The position numbers and the translations under genes are program-made. 64,000 nucleotides of DNA from Hetaerina americana (Eukaryota > Arthropoda > Insecta > Odonata > Calopterygidae). Under the pieces are notes generated by a model. It did no database searches. It was not told the DNA's origin and saw only the letters and a list, made by a program, of their open reading frames with translations. Each line of letters opens with the position of its first letter. Within the stretch, counting starts at the first letter, position 1. Positions 1-11,023 of this stretch are shown here, in pieces. The stretch lies in assembly GCA_022747635.1 (NCBI GenBank), contig JAKTNV010000011.1:18683981-18747980 (forward strand), given 5' to 3'.

Positions 1-333
1 CATCCCGTTAATTTGTACCTGACTGGGGCATCTAGGTTGTCGGGAGGAAGAATTTAAGGGGCATTGAAGCGAGAATGTTAGGATCAGAGGGAAAGGGGCC
101 CGTTGACACCAATGAAGAGTAAACTTAGAATGACCACGTAGTTAATGATTCAAATCTCAAATCCAATGGTAACGAGATTAACTCCCGTAGCCTCTTTGGG
201 TTCAGGAAAAGGGAATTCCGTCCCCGCCAACGAAAATCGATTCCCAGCACTGAGCTTCGTGAAAAAAATAGAAGACTGCTTGAAGAAATCAAGGGTTTGG
301 TAAGCCTTCATTCAAATATGAGCTTATGTAGGT
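1..333. other. Unassigned sequence
   Basis: No ORF of note, repeat or RNA signature was recognised in this left edge. The composition is ordinary mixed AT/GC. Confidence 0.5.
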
Positions 334-420
334 TATTATTATTTGGGAGTCCACTGTTTAAGGTAGGTGCTGGAGGGGCACAGACTGAAAAATAAAAGTC
401 TCCAACCCAAGCCCTAGTGA
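334..420 (-). mobile_element. Family 1 LINE 3'-end relic
   Basis: The plus strand reads TTATTATT, then a form of the family 1 terminus (CCACTGTTTAAGGTAGG, then a GGAGGGGCACA stretch). This matches the element's 3' end read on the opposite strand, as at 783-830 and 60360-60400. Only the terminal part is recognisable and it is diverged. The following 270 bases, up to the TA array, hold nothing identifiable. Confidence 0.55.
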
Positions 421-696
421 CGTTTGCTGGACATTTTCTCTCCACCTGTCTTCATTATAAGCCTGGAATATGGGAGAGCATATATTTTCAGATGACACGT
501 CCGTTTTACAATGACTTATCTCCACCGTAATCAACAAAGGTTGTAGTAGTGTATCCTCATGGATGTCAATAACTGCCCAAAATATGACCCCTTAAAATGA
601 TACCGCCACACGATGACACCATGCACACCCTATTTTGGGAGACGATAAGAGTAGAAAATTCAAAATCAAACAACATCATAAATCTTAATTATATGT

Positions 697-701
697 GTAT
701 G

Positions 702-768
<67 letters not shown>

Positions 769-776
769 ATATATTT
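697..776. repeat. (TA)n microsatellite with TATG interruptions
   Basis: About 80 bp of alternating TA flanked by TATG units, directly abutting the 3' terminus of the LINE copy at 781-3977. A second TA array lies at that LINE's other end, so the element sits inside TA-repeat DNA. Confidence 0.95.
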
Positions 777-780
777 TTTT

Positions 781-3700
781 AAGGTAATCTACCGGTTAAG
801 GTAGGTTTTTGGATGGACACAACTACCAAAAAATATTTTATTACTCCTACAAAACACAAAATCCATCATCCCACTCTACATCAGGCCCCTCTTCATCTCT
901 GCGTACCTTCTTCCTCCCTTCATCCCGTCCAACATCCCTATCCTGTTCCTTCCCTTTCCTCTTTTGCCCAACATTCTCCCCTCAATTACAGTCTTCAACA
1001 TCCCGCTGCCGGTCAATACCCCCTTCAGCCACTTTTCCTGCCTCCATAGGATTTCTACCAACAAACCCCTCTCTTCATCCACCATACTAAGTACTTCCTC
1101 GTTTGTTTTCTTTTCTGTCCATTTCACCTTCTCCATTCTTCTCCACACCCACATTTCAAAAGCCTCCAATCTACGTCTATCCTCCTGCTTCAATGACCAC
1201 GTTTCCGCACCGTACATAGCTACGCTCCATATCAAAGTTTTCACGAGTCTTGTCTTCATCCTTACTCAGCGTCCCCATCATGAAATCCCTCCTACTTGTG
1301 AAAGCCTCTTTGCCTAGCGCAATTCGTCTCCTATCCCATACCTGTCGCACTGAATTTCCAATTCACTCAGTAATGCTTGCAGCCCCTTGGCTGACTGACA
1401 AACTAAAGCTTGGCCATCAGCAAACCTAACTGATTTTACGAATTCCCCGCCCACTTCCATTCCTACCTCGAGTTCTTCCCATGCCTCTTTGATCATTTCC
1501 TCAGCATACAGGTTGAACAGCAACGGTGATAATGGGCAACCCTGCCTTACACCCCTTCCTAACACTGCCCATCCTGACTCCCCGTTTCCCACCCGCACCT
1601 GAGCAGTCTGAGACATGTACAGGGTTCGGATTAGCCTCCTTTCCCTCCAATTCCTATTTTCTGCAATATACTCATTAGTTTTTCCCAATTCACCCTATCA
1701 AACGCTTTTTCGAAATCTACGAAACAGGCAAATACCTCCTGGTTGTGTTCTATATTCCTCTCGATTAATAATCTCATTACTGCAATGGCATCACGTGTAC
1801 CTCTCTCCTTCCTAAACCCAAACTGATCATCCCCAAAGTAATCATTTGCCCTACTCTCTATCCTTTTGTTTATGATCCTAAGAACAACCTTAGCTGCGTG
1901 GGATATCAAACTAATTGTCCTATAGTCCTCACCTGACGTGGCCTTTACCTTATTCGGAATAGGAACTAATACTGATCTCACAAAGTCTTCCGGCCAGATT
2001 CCCTCCTCATAAATACTATGGATCAGCCCATATAGCCTCTTCCTCCCACATTTTCCTAAGCATTTTAAAAGTTCCACGGGAATGTTATCTACCCCCACGG
2101 CCTTATTTAGTTTCATCTCCCTTAATACCCTTTCTATCTCATGGTCTAGTATGCCTGGACCTAAGCTATCCTCCTCTACGTCATTTTCTTTTTCAATGTC
2201 TAACTTTGTTGGTCTGAGTTCTTTACCATACAGTTCTTCTATATACTCCTTCCATCTCTCTTGGATCTTTCCTGCGTCAACTATTACCTTACCCGCCTTA
2301 TCTCTAGCTGCTATCATCGACCTTCCTTTCTTACTTCCCGATAAAGATTTAACTTTGCTGTACAGCGTGCCAATTTCACCCTTCCTCTGCAAACTTTCAA
2401 TATCCTCACACTGGGTCTTCCACCATCCTTCTTTTGCTTTATTTGTTGCCCGCCTCAATTTATTGTTTAATTCTTTGTACTTCATTTTGCCTAACTTTGT
2501 ATTTACATTCTTCCATTTTCGTCGCTCATCCATCTTTGTAATCATCTCATCCGTGATCCATGGTTTCCTAGTCCTTTTAGCGTTAACGGTTCCAATAGTG
2601 TCTTTTGCGGCTTTAGACAACTCCTTCTTGATCATTTCCCATTTTTCTTCGATAGTACTAAGCCCTTTACCATCCTCCATGATTTTCTCTACCGCCTGTT
2701 TGTATTCCTTCCTTTTCAACCCATTTAACGCTTCTACATTCCATTTTCTAACTCGCCGCCCCTGCCTTATCTTTTTGAAACGTACGCTACATTTCATAAC
2801 AACTAAATTGTGGTCTGAGTCCGCATCCGCTCCCGGGAAGCTGTGGGAATTTATCACACTATTCCTAAACCTGTGTCTAACCAGGATATAATCTAGCTGA
2901 TATCTTCCTGAGTCACCTGGCATTTTCCATGTATACCTGCGTCTTTTGTGGTGTCTAAACCAAGTGTTGGTGATGACTAACCCCTGTCTTCTGCAGAACT
3001 CAACTGCTTTCTCCCCGCGGTCATTCCTCGTGCCTAAACCGTAGTCCCCCACTTCATCACCATCTCTTCCTTCGCCTACCGTAGCATTCCAATCCCCCAT
3101 CATTATCAAATGTTTCCCTGCAGGAACACATGCGATCATGTCCTCTAACTGTTCGTATATCCTATCGACCTCTTCTTCCTTATGGTTGCTCGGTGGCATG
3201 TATACCTGAATAATAACTAAGTTCGTCGGTTCTGCTTTTATCTCCACTAGTAGTATTCTATCCGTTACCTGCTCTATGTTGACTACGCTTCTCCCTACCT
3301 CTTCATTTAATACAATGGCAACCCCTCGTTGGCTCTCGTCCCCGCCGCTGTATATTATTCTATACTTATCACTCCAGTAATCCCCGCTATCTTTCCATCT
3401 CACCTCGCATAGACCTAAAATATCTATATTTCCCCTTTCCATCTCTCGCTTAACATTCTCCAATTTCCCTGTCCTCATCATCGTCCTAACATTCCACGTT
3501 CCTATTCTAACTAATGTGGTCTTCTTCTCCTGCGTCTTCTGTCCTGCTGCTGCTGGTTTTCCCTTGCAAGGGTTTCGTGGGATGACGACCGCGGAAGCCT
3601 TGCCTCCCCCGCTGCCGGGCACGACACCCGGCCGATTGGACCGAGCCCCGTGGTTGCCAGGACTCAAAATATCTCTATTGTCCATCATATTTTTCTTGGG

Positions 3701-3977
3701 AATGATAATTGAGGTGGTTTCCCGTTGCCTTCCTCAATAATGTTTTTAACGTGACACCATCACTTACTGGCCACCCCACTGGGGTCAGACGCCATTGCAG
3801 CCGCCTCACTGAGGAACAGACGCTGCGTGGACTACCTTTCGTCTGGCTCCTAACCTTCGACCTATCTGGCATGGGTGACCCTACCAGGAGCAATAATTAT
3901 TACTCTTGCCAGCACAGCTCTAGGGGTCATCGGAACGCACAAGCCCTTCCACCACGTCAAGGTTGTAGTCCGGGGAG
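781..3977 (-). mobile_element. Family 1 non-LTR retrotransposon (APE-type, RTE-like), near full length
   Basis: Most complete copy of the window's main repeat. On the minus strand it runs from a 5' UTR of roughly 290 bp (starting near 3977) through one long endonuclease-reverse transcriptase ORF to a short 3' UTR. The end is a small hairpin (CUACC, loop, GGUAG) followed by GATTACC and a T/A-rich tail. Total length near 3.2 kb, one ORF, a tiny 3' UTR and a simple-repeat tail match the RTE group, but the clade assignment is by eye. Both ends touch (TA)n arrays (697-776 and 3979-4058). Compared with the copy at 21805-22600 it has lost about 160 bp of RT sequence near 1340, so it is non-autonomous. 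Confidence 0.85.
876..3688 (-). pseudogene. LINE endonuclease-reverse transcriptase, broken in three segments
   Basis: Segment 1 (3688 to 1631, 685 codons) holds a complete APE-like endonuclease: GTWN at residues 63-66, Glu95 in LCEVRW, GDWN at 198-201, QLD with Asp266, and SDH at 291-293. It continues into the RT with VPIPNK near 575, a GFRKERGTRDA block near 624 and motif A FVDFEKAFD with Asp658. A frameshift near 1648-1653 moves the reading to segment 2 (1688 to 1314), which carries the VRQGCPLSPLLFN block. Its motif C reads FADG instead of FADD, a single-base change at codon 1413-1415 that removes a catalytic aspartate. A deletion near 1340 then shifts the frame. Segment 3 (1259 to 876) is the C-terminal domain (AMYGAETWSLKQEDRRRLEA). 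Such ORFs copy their own RNA at a nick made by the endonuclease; this copy cannot. Confidence 0.85.
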
Positions 3978-3978
3978 G

Positions 3979-3990
3979 GATATATATATA

Positions 3991-4058
<68 letters not shown>
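3979..4058. repeat. (TA)n microsatellite
   Basis: About 80 bp of TA, with one TGTGCA interruption near its left end. It lies between the 5' end of the LINE (GGGGAGGGATATA) and the tail of a SINE on the minus strand. Confidence 0.95.
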
Positions 4059-4061
<3 letters not shown>

Positions 4062-4352
4062 CATTTATTTATAAAACCATAAACACAGTAATCAACCCGA
4101 ATGTCGGTTTGGTAGATAATGATAGAGTTCACCCAGTACTAAGTCCGACGACGTGTGAAATTCACACATCTGGGTAGGGGGGCCAGTTCCTTTCCCTGTG
4201 CCGGTTATGGTTTCCCAGGTGGATCTGGTACCCGAAAAATCACATAGTTTGGGTGGAGCTGCAGGCACCCGGAGTGCCTAGCCCAGGAATCAAACCCGGG
4301 CTCTCCGGTCAGTAGTCCAACGCTCTACCCCTGGACTACCGTGACCCAGACA
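4059..4352 (-). mobile_element. tRNA-derived SINE (family S1)
   Basis: Read on the minus strand, the element begins near 4352 with a tRNA-like head. It has a box A-like TAGTCCAGGGGTAGAGCG and a box B-like GGGTTTGATTCC, about 70 bp together. The body contains ATAACCGGCACAGGGAAAGG and GTGTGAATTTCACAC (imperfect here). The 3' end is AAACCGACATTCGGGTTGATTAC, with an AT-rich tail running into the TA array. The same body recurs at 19045-19244 and 46195-46365. RNA polymerase III promoter boxes of this kind are the hallmark of tRNA-derived SINEs. It is not a functional tRNA, because head and body are fused and no mature acceptor end is seen. Confidence 0.8.
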
Positions 4353-4363
4353 CACACACATGA

Positions 4364-4364
<1 letters not shown>

Positions 4365-4410
<46 letters not shown>
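4365..4410. repeat. (TA)n microsatellite
   Basis: TA array directly upstream of the SINE head on the minus strand, so the SINE has TA repeats on both sides. The next 95 bp before the following array hold nothing recognisable. Confidence 0.9.
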
Positions 4411-4413
<3 letters not shown>

Positions 4414-4507
4414 CACTTAGACGGCACAATAGAACCCAATAAAATACAAACCAAAGGCGATGGGAACGAGGATGGCGCCGTCATAAGCCAATCTCATTAT
4501 ACATGAA

Positions 4508-4548
<41 letters not shown>

Positions 4549-4653
4549 GAGGGTGGTCTGAAAAGTTTCCGGCCTCAGAAAATTTCAGAAAAAACGTCTT
4601 GAATCTTTGTTAGGTTCGAAACTTCTCAGGTCACCCTCGTGTATATACATATA

Positions 4654-4691
<38 letters not shown>

Positions 4692-4700
4692 CAGGTATAT
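4508..4700. repeat. (TA)n array split by a MITE
   Basis: TA repeats at about 4508-4547 and TA/TAAA repeats at about 4640-4700 are separated by the 92-bp palindromic element at 4548-4639. Confidence 0.85.
4548..4639. mobile_element. Short palindromic MITE with mariner-like ends
   Basis: Begins CGAGGGTGGTCTGAAAAG and ends with its imperfect inverse (CTTCTCAGGTCACCCTCG), total about 92 bp. It is preceded by the dinucleotide TA; the other side reads TGTA, so the target duplication is degraded. A second copy lies at 11024-11114 in the opposite orientation. The termini resemble the CGAGGGTGATTCGAAAAG end of the mariner derivative at 29791, so it is probably a deletion product of a mariner relative. 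It has no coding capacity. Confidence 0.75.
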
Positions 4701-4739
4701 ATATAAACATTTTTATATGAACATACATACATAATCAGT

Positions 4740-6040
4740 GCGTTAGTAATAAGTGGAAAATGTAATGAGGAAGAAAAATCTGATTTGCACATTAGCAGAC
4801 AACTCATTTTCTTCCCCAGATTATGGCGTTCCATTTCATTTATTGTCTGTTCAATCACGAAAATAGAATGTGTGAAGGCATACAGTCGGCATTAATCACA
4901 TAATGTGACTTTAAAACTGGGCGTCCTTTATGGTACCTACGTATGGAATATCGAGAGTGTGTATTCCTTAAAATCGTTCGTTCCCATTGCGATTCGGTAC
5001 CTGTTATTGATTCCGCATGAAAACGTAGGAAGGGAACGGTTGGTAATTGCATCGCACGGAGGAGGGCAGAAAGCTTTTATGTTTCATCACGCTACTTTCG
5101 ATGCGAGGTAGGTAATAAAGGAGAGAGAATCGATGGGATGAGAAAACGATTTGTGTACCTCCAGACTGCCTTGGGGCGTTCCGCTTTTGTCTCGTGCTAC
5201 GTTGTCCGTTGGACAGCACGAAGTGCACACTTATATTTTTTTATCGAAACTATTCAGGCCAGTCTCGCAATTAAGAATGTAGCCGAGTGGGACCGTGCAC
5301 CAGATGTTGAAGAGAGAGTTTTAGCGGCGGTGGGAGTTCTAAACGCTCTGTGTGGGGCTGGAAGAACAACCTCACATAGATAGGGGTGGATCGGACGGGA
5401 GGGTGGAAGGGTCCTGTGACGCAAGAAGCCGGAGGCACTTTGTGGGTGGGTGGGAAGATTGGAGTCCTGAGGGCTGGATTTGTTGGATGAAAAAACTTTT
5501 AATGATGATGAGTTTCTCATCAGAAATAAAATAATATAAGTCGACGGATTGGTTCTCCGTCATTCCGCTCTCCGGGAGATCCTGAACACCCTCAACCACG
5601 CAAATATATCCTCGTTCGAATTATTCATCCATAATTCGAGATTCCCTTCTCAATTTTCAAGTAAACCCCTAGGAATTAAATTTGTGTTGATGCGATTCTA
5701 AGCAAATTGTTAGCGTTGACGATGTATCTTAAATGTTTATTTTGATTTTTTTTATTGAAATGAGGGAAAAGTGTACCTAAAAGTATTTAAAACGATGGAA
5801 AGCACAGAAGTGATGTCCACTTAAATATTACATGTATAATCATGCCCGATTTTCAACTTTAATGACTATTCATGAAGTGTGCAACTGACGTGCGTTGTAA
5901 TGGTAAAGAAGAAATAAATATACTCGCTCTTAGAAGCTGGATTTGCCGATAGCTCCCTTCGTTTTAGTTTACTACCTCTCTAAAAACCTATTAATATTTA
6001 TTCTAAAAGTTACTTGCATGAATTTTCAACTATCATGTAG
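4740..6040. other. Unassigned AT-moderate sequence
   Basis: Small open frames (for example 5138-5383 plus and 5254-5520 minus) show no recognisable motif and overlap each other. The 5280-5470 part is G-rich. No repeat shared with the rest of the window was recognised. Confidence 0.4.
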
Positions 6041-6189
6041 TTTTAGTGGTTATAAGTGGAGACGAGACCTATATCTTTGGTCGTTTTCGACATTACGTGT
6101 AGGTGTGTAATTTGTTGGTTGAGGTAGGATTTTTGACAAAATGTGGGAAGAATACGTTGAGAGGAACCCTGGCACCTTGGTATTAACGT

Positions 6190-6352
6190 ACGTTGATAAC
6201 GAAGTACCCCAAGAGTTCACGCAATTGAACGTCCCTTCCGAAGGCGGCGCACACATCCAAGTATGGATCGAGATACCCCTGAAAACTTTGTTTTTCTCCT
6301 GGATTCGAACTTCAACCCTTGGGGTCGGAAGCCAGTGCATTATCCAAAGTCA
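6190..6352 (-). mobile_element. Possible SINE or tRNA-like relic
   Basis: The minus strand contains a box B-like GTTCGAATCCAG (plus-strand CTGGATTCGAAC near 6298), preceded by a degenerate box A-like region. This suggests a decayed tRNA-derived head. The body does not match family S1. Flanking sequence from 6353 to 7014 holds nothing recognisable. Confidence 0.35.
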
Positions 6353-7014
6353 TACCCTACAGGCGCATTCTCCTGTTAAACGCACATTTCATTTTCCGTT
6401 ATCATTTAAATATTGCATGCCCTATTCGTTGTCGATCGATAATTCCTCACTCAAGAACCAACTATGCACGATGAATGAGCACCATCCAAGCTCCCTCTCC
6501 ATGTCTATTATTTATCCGTCAAAGGAATTAATCATCGCCTAAGTCGTGGGAAAACGATGTGATGATCCGTCAGCCTGCCACCGTCACTGTTTACCTCTCT
6601 TATTCAAATCGCCCGGGAGTATGAAAGTCACCTCGCCATCGGAGGTCTACAGATTTCCCGGATCCTCTCCTGCGACACTCTGCTTCTTGCAGCCCATAAT
6701 CGAGAAGAAAAAGTTTATTTATTATATATCTACCATGTCATTTTAGACTAGGTCCTCCAGTATCACAACATAATATGGAGATTCAAAAATTATATTTTAT
6801 CAGAACTTCTCATGATCCTATCTTCTTTCAATTATATATCAATTTATAATTTTTACCGATTTTGGTGAGTTCTAACACCCGCGGTTTACAAGTAAGTAAG
6901 TAAGTAGCAAATTCGATTAAACCCAATACCAGAGGCTTCATCCATCAGTTTTGTAGGAAAAATGAATGTGACCAAATTGATTGATTTGGTTCATACGGCT
7001 GTGGTATTAATCTA

Positions 7015-7110
7015 CATATCTACATAATACCCCGCAAGCCGCCGCAAGGACGTGTGGCGGGGGAATGGAGTAGGTTAGAGCTCGGACAGAATTAAGCCCT
7101 AAATGGTATG
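7015..7110. repeat. Interspersed repeat with CCCCGCAAGCC core
   Basis: A short segment reading ATCTACATAATACCCCGCAA, then a CGCAAGGACGTGTGGCGGGGG stretch. It is related to 13592-13690, where a CTACACAATACCTG segment is followed by CACAAGGGCGTGTGGTGGGGG. Two diverged copies in one window indicate a dispersed repeat. Its class is unknown. Confidence 0.45.
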
Positions 7111-7224
7111 GTACTCGAACATCACGTTCTCATTCTAATGTCACGATTCAAATTTCCAATAAATTCTAGTTACCGCAAACTTGTACCCCTTGCATTTGAT
7201 ACGAAATTATTCCAAAGCCATTAT

Positions 7225-7300
7225 TCCATATTTGAATCCCGGACCCTAAGGTCAGTGGCCGAGTACTGTGTTTACTAGGCTACCACGCAGCTCATGTATG
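7225..7300 (-). mobile_element. tRNA-like sequence, probably a SINE head or tRNA pseudogene
   Basis: The minus strand has GGTAGCCTAGTAAAC (box A-like), an arm region, and GGGATTCAAAT (box B-like) at tRNA spacing. The box B is imperfect and no S1 body follows, so a live tRNA gene is unlikely. The bases from 7301 to 7600 hold nothing recognisable. Confidence 0.4.
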
Positions 7301-7638
7301 TCATGTTTTTTAAGGGAAACCATGGATACCATTAGTTTTAAAGGATGGCTATGACGGAACACTAACAACTTTCTCATGTTCCGTTGGAGTGAAAAGGTAC
7401 AAAGAATAACCAGGAAACTCGAAGTGATTTTTGTTGGGAGAAAACGATTGGGAAGCTACACGTAGCAAATTTTAGATATGATTTTTATCATAATATAATC
7501 ATAGGTTAACCTCCGCAAAAATCCGGTAACATGTATTTTTGTTTGAGTTATATTTTAGGCATACAAACTTGATTTTGGCTTAACAATTACAGGACAATAC
7601 TTATTGTATATAAACGTTAGAGATGGCAGAGGAAGAGG

Positions 7639-7800
7639 TGGCAAGACCACCTTTTTCAAGGGAGAGAAGGTACTCAGATTTCCTTCTCTTCCTCGAGAAA
7701 AGTGGTCTTGCCATGAAAAAATTAAGAGTGCGTGTGAGTTTCATTTGTGTGTGTTTCTCTGTTTTTGTTCACTTATGCTCTTGATGTACATTATTTATGT
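7639..7800 (+). repeat. Hairpin-bearing repeat (family P) with inverted partial copy
   Basis: The sequence from about 7680 resembles the family P repeats at 31130, 45058 and 54709: TTCCTTCTCTTCC..GAGAAAAGTGG, a GTGTGTTTCTCTG stretch, then a TA-rich end near 7800. The 32 bases at 7639-7670 are an inverted copy of its start, giving a stem of about 32 bp with four mismatches around an 11-12 base loop. An irregular TA/TATG tract follows to about 7860. Confidence 0.5.
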
Positions 7801-8156
7801 ACACATATATTATATGTATACCTGTATGTGTGTATATATATATGTATATATATCTACTGGTATATACTGCTGCTAAGATTGATGAAGGATTCTACTTTAC
7901 TCTAGTTTTACTTCGAATTATGATATCTACCTTCAGATTTTCCCTACCACACACAAGAATGTTAGTATTCTTCATGTTTATGTTCATATTTTATTCTTAA
8001 AGTACTTGGTCCGTAGCATTCACAGTTGTTTGTTGGTCCCCTCGCGTTTTTTAAAACTACCGACGTTGTCTGCGAATCAGTGCAAGTTAATATCTTCGCC
8101 ATTCACTTTGACTCATTTGATAAGATGTGCACCATCAGCTCTCTCTTTATGCGCGC

Positions 8157-8160
<4 letters not shown>

Positions 8161-8246
<86 letters not shown>
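8161..8246. repeat. (TA)n microsatellite
   Basis: About 86 bp of uninterrupted TA. Peptides of repeated Tyr-Ile in several frames are artefacts of this tract. Confidence 0.95.
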
Positions 8247-8249
<3 letters not shown>

Positions 8250-8289
8250 CGATATGATATGTCGAATGAGTATTTATATCCGAGCCGAT

Positions 8290-8470
8290 AAGGTAGTTTT
8301 TATTTAGGCCGGAAGAGCCGTAAAGTACATACATATGGTATTGACAGGACAGGGTTGTACTCAGCCCGAACTGAGCCCCAATGCGTGTGAAATTCACACA
8401 ACTCAAGGGTCAGAGGGCGGGCGATTTCCTTTCACTTCGGCACCTGCCATTTCCCATGAAATTCTCTCCC
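8290..8470 (-). mobile_element. SINE S1 fragment, diverged
   Basis: GTGTGAAATTCACACAACTC and the downstream GGCGATTTCCTTTCACTTCGGC are a diverged match to the S1 body read from the minus strand, as at 4140-4215. No tRNA-like head was found. Confidence 0.55.
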
Positions 8471-8569
8471 TCAAGAAATACGTAACAACTCCTACATTTT
8501 CAAGACGGCGTCGCCCTCACTAGTTTAGAGACACGAAACCATCAGAGCAACGTCCGAAGGTCCTGGATT

Positions 8570-9250
8570 TGACAAGCTCTCCTTTCAAATTCAGTGGTAA
8601 GGGTCCGTGGAAATTCTTATCCTCTCATCCTCTCCTATTTTTTCCTCCCCTCTCTCTCTCTCCCTTTCTCTCTCTCTCTCTGTTTCCCCTCACATTACTC
8701 TTCGCGTCTAAACATCTGCCGTCACTTTCCTATCGGCATTTATTTATTTTCCAATTCCATGCACACTCAATCAGTAACGGTGGACATCACTTTTATTCGA
8801 TGGCACTATCCGGAAACTCATTCAGCTTCGTACACATTTTTCCTATAGTTCACGGTCGTCGGGTCATGACTTCAATTTCCCTCCGGGGCGAATCCAGATC
8901 AAAACTCCTCCCTTTGTGGAAGCCGTCCGGCTGTCATTCTTTCTTTCTTCCATCCGCTGTTAACGCGTGGCGAGGGAAACTATGCAGATATTTTGTTTCT
9001 GCTGCGCGTACAATTGGATTCCCAGCTCGATTTATTATTTTTGTTTTTGCGTTTTTCATTATTTTTTCGAATTATGCGTGTCCCAGGTACCTGTCATAGC
9101 CGAGTTGACCCAAGGAACATAGTCATTGAGGTGAACGTTTTCCGGACGTGATTGATTCGCATCAGTTAATGGGGTTGCGATAATTATTGACCGAATTAAA
9201 AAATGAACGTGAAGGAATTGGGATACAGATCAACGTAAAAACTACAAGTA
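8570..9250. other. Unassigned; short CT-rich tract
   Basis: 8630-8700 is a CT-rich simple tract. The open frame through 8569-9099 is largely a product of this composition and shows no recognisable domain. Confidence 0.4.
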
Positions 9251-9254
9251 TATG

Positions 9255-9640
9255 AAATATTCGAGGAGAAGGAAGGCTAACTTTAGTATTAAAATAGAAT
9301 GAAAAAATATAGGCTGGTCGGAACAGTTTACCTATCATGAAAGTGTTTCGGACTAAAATTCTCGTGATATTAAAAGCTAAGAAGAAAAATTGCGTTGGGC
9401 AAAGAAGTTTCTTCAAGGATGGAGTTGGTGACCGGGACTTTGAGTAAGTAAGGATGTCAATAAAAGACTCGTCAAAATTTTGATATACAAGCAGAATGAT
9501 AGGAGTAGATCGGATGCTTTTGAAATGTGGGCTTGGAAAAGGATGGAAAAGGTGAAATGGAGTTTAAGCAAAATAAATGTAGAAGTGCTAGGTATGGGGG
9601 GAGGAAAGAGGATTGTTTGGGACGATTTTTTAAGGGCCAG
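9255..9640 (+). pseudogene. Family 1 LINE C-terminal relic
   Basis: Matches the RT C-terminal region of the copy at 21960-22330: a GGAACAGTTTACCTATC segment, AAATTGCGTTGGGCAAAGAA, then a frame reading DAFEMWAWKRMEKVKW near 9510-9560. Frames are interrupted and the element lacks both ends. The following 9641-10400 is AT-rich with nothing recognisable. Confidence 0.75.
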
Positions 9641-10404
9641 ATATTTTTTTTTGACCAAATGCGTGTTAGTGAAATATTACTTTGTACAATTTTGCCCTCT
9701 CTCTACCCAATAACTACCCAGCAGCAGCATACGGACCGACTATTCCGCTATATGACCGGATATTATCGATTATAATTTGATTGAAATTTTAAAAAATCAA
9801 GCATTCCGTGGATTTTAAGCGTGCGGTGAAAGTTCTCCGGGAAAATAGAATTATTTCGGTATATCCGAGTTTTAGTTTTGATGGATATGTTGAACTCAAT
9901 ATTTCTCTGATTTCATGCATAATTATTATTGCTATTACTATTAGTCTCTCAATAATTAAAGTGGATTATACTGAGAATAGGGTCCAATAACAAATTAATG
10001 ACGTGTATGCGTAAAATATTCGCCGTTGATGTATCACTTATTCACCTTAAATCCAATTTTAGGTCATCATCGGCTTTGAAAGCTTGGCATCATAATCACA
10101 TTTACATGTTTCATTCGTCGGTGATATTTTTCATCTTTCATGCAGGGTGTTTGCATACGCTAAAGGTTGCACATCATACACGCTCAATAAATATACAGAA
10201 TAATAGGCGTCTGGCTGGTCCATAATGTTCTCTCGCGTTGACTCGTATTTAATTTGCAATGCATAGTATATTGAGCAAAAGTGGCCTCATAACATATTTC
10301 CAATTTATGAATGATGAAAAACGTCTATCGTTTATATTGTTTTTCATTGAAGGTATTTTCTAGTATAGCATGAAAATCGATGTAAACAAAGCAAATTTTA
10401 TTAT

Positions 10405-10915
10405 GTTTTACAGGAATAGGAAGTTAAGCTTTAAAAAAGGAGAACTAGGGTAGGTGGAACAGTTTACATATCTCGTAAGGGCAAAGAACTTTTCACAGGG
10501 AGGAGGGAGCAGATGACATGAACACTAAGTAAGGATGTTAATAAAAAACTGATGAAAACTTTGATTTGGAGCGTGTTTTTTGTAGAGCGTAGAAACATGG
10601 TCGTTTAAGTAAGTCAATAGGCGTATATTGAAGGCTTTCGAAATGTGGGTGCGAAGGATAGAAAAGGTGAAGTGGAAGAAAGGAATGTAAAACGAAGAAT
10701 CATAAGGTATGTTTGGGGAGGAGAGAGAATTTTTGGGAGTAATCCAAAGGAGGTAGGAACGGTCGATATGGAGCATTATGATTGGTGACGGAATGCTGAA
10801 GGCTGAAAGAGGGGAGAATGTTAGGCAAGCGAGGAAGGGGTAGGAATAGGATTGGCATGTTGGACGGAATGAAGGGAGGAAGTAAGTATGTGGAATTGAG
10901 GAGGGGTTAATTGTA
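10405..10915 (+). pseudogene. Family 1 LINE C-terminal relic
   Basis: Carries the same ordered landmarks as other copies: GTGGAACAGTTTACATATCT, AAAACTTTGATTTGGAGCGT, GAAATGTGGGTGCGAAGG, then TTGGACGGAATGAAGGGAGG near 10860. It contains deletions and stops. The conserved 3' hairpin is not clearly present. Confidence 0.8.
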
Positions 10916-11023
10916 GTACCGAATATTCGGTTCATTTCGTTGGGAGATCCAATGTAATGTTTCCTTAAACAATTTGTGTCCTTCAAAAACCGGTATTGAT
11001 CAATAGATAACTAATGACAAGTC

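Noticed and set aside
2082..2891. A 269-codon open frame on the plus strand
   Set aside because: It lies antisense to the LINE endonuclease-RT ORF, which has catalytic motifs in the right order. The plus-strand frame has no motif and a composition expected of a shadow frame.
4548..4639. A microRNA precursor
   Set aside because: The foldback is fully explained by inverted transposon ends present in a second copy at 11024-11114.
8006..8307. Several frames encoding long Tyr-Ile repeats here and at every other TA array
   Set aside because: Alternating TA gives TAT-ATA codons in any frame, so these are microsatellite artefacts.
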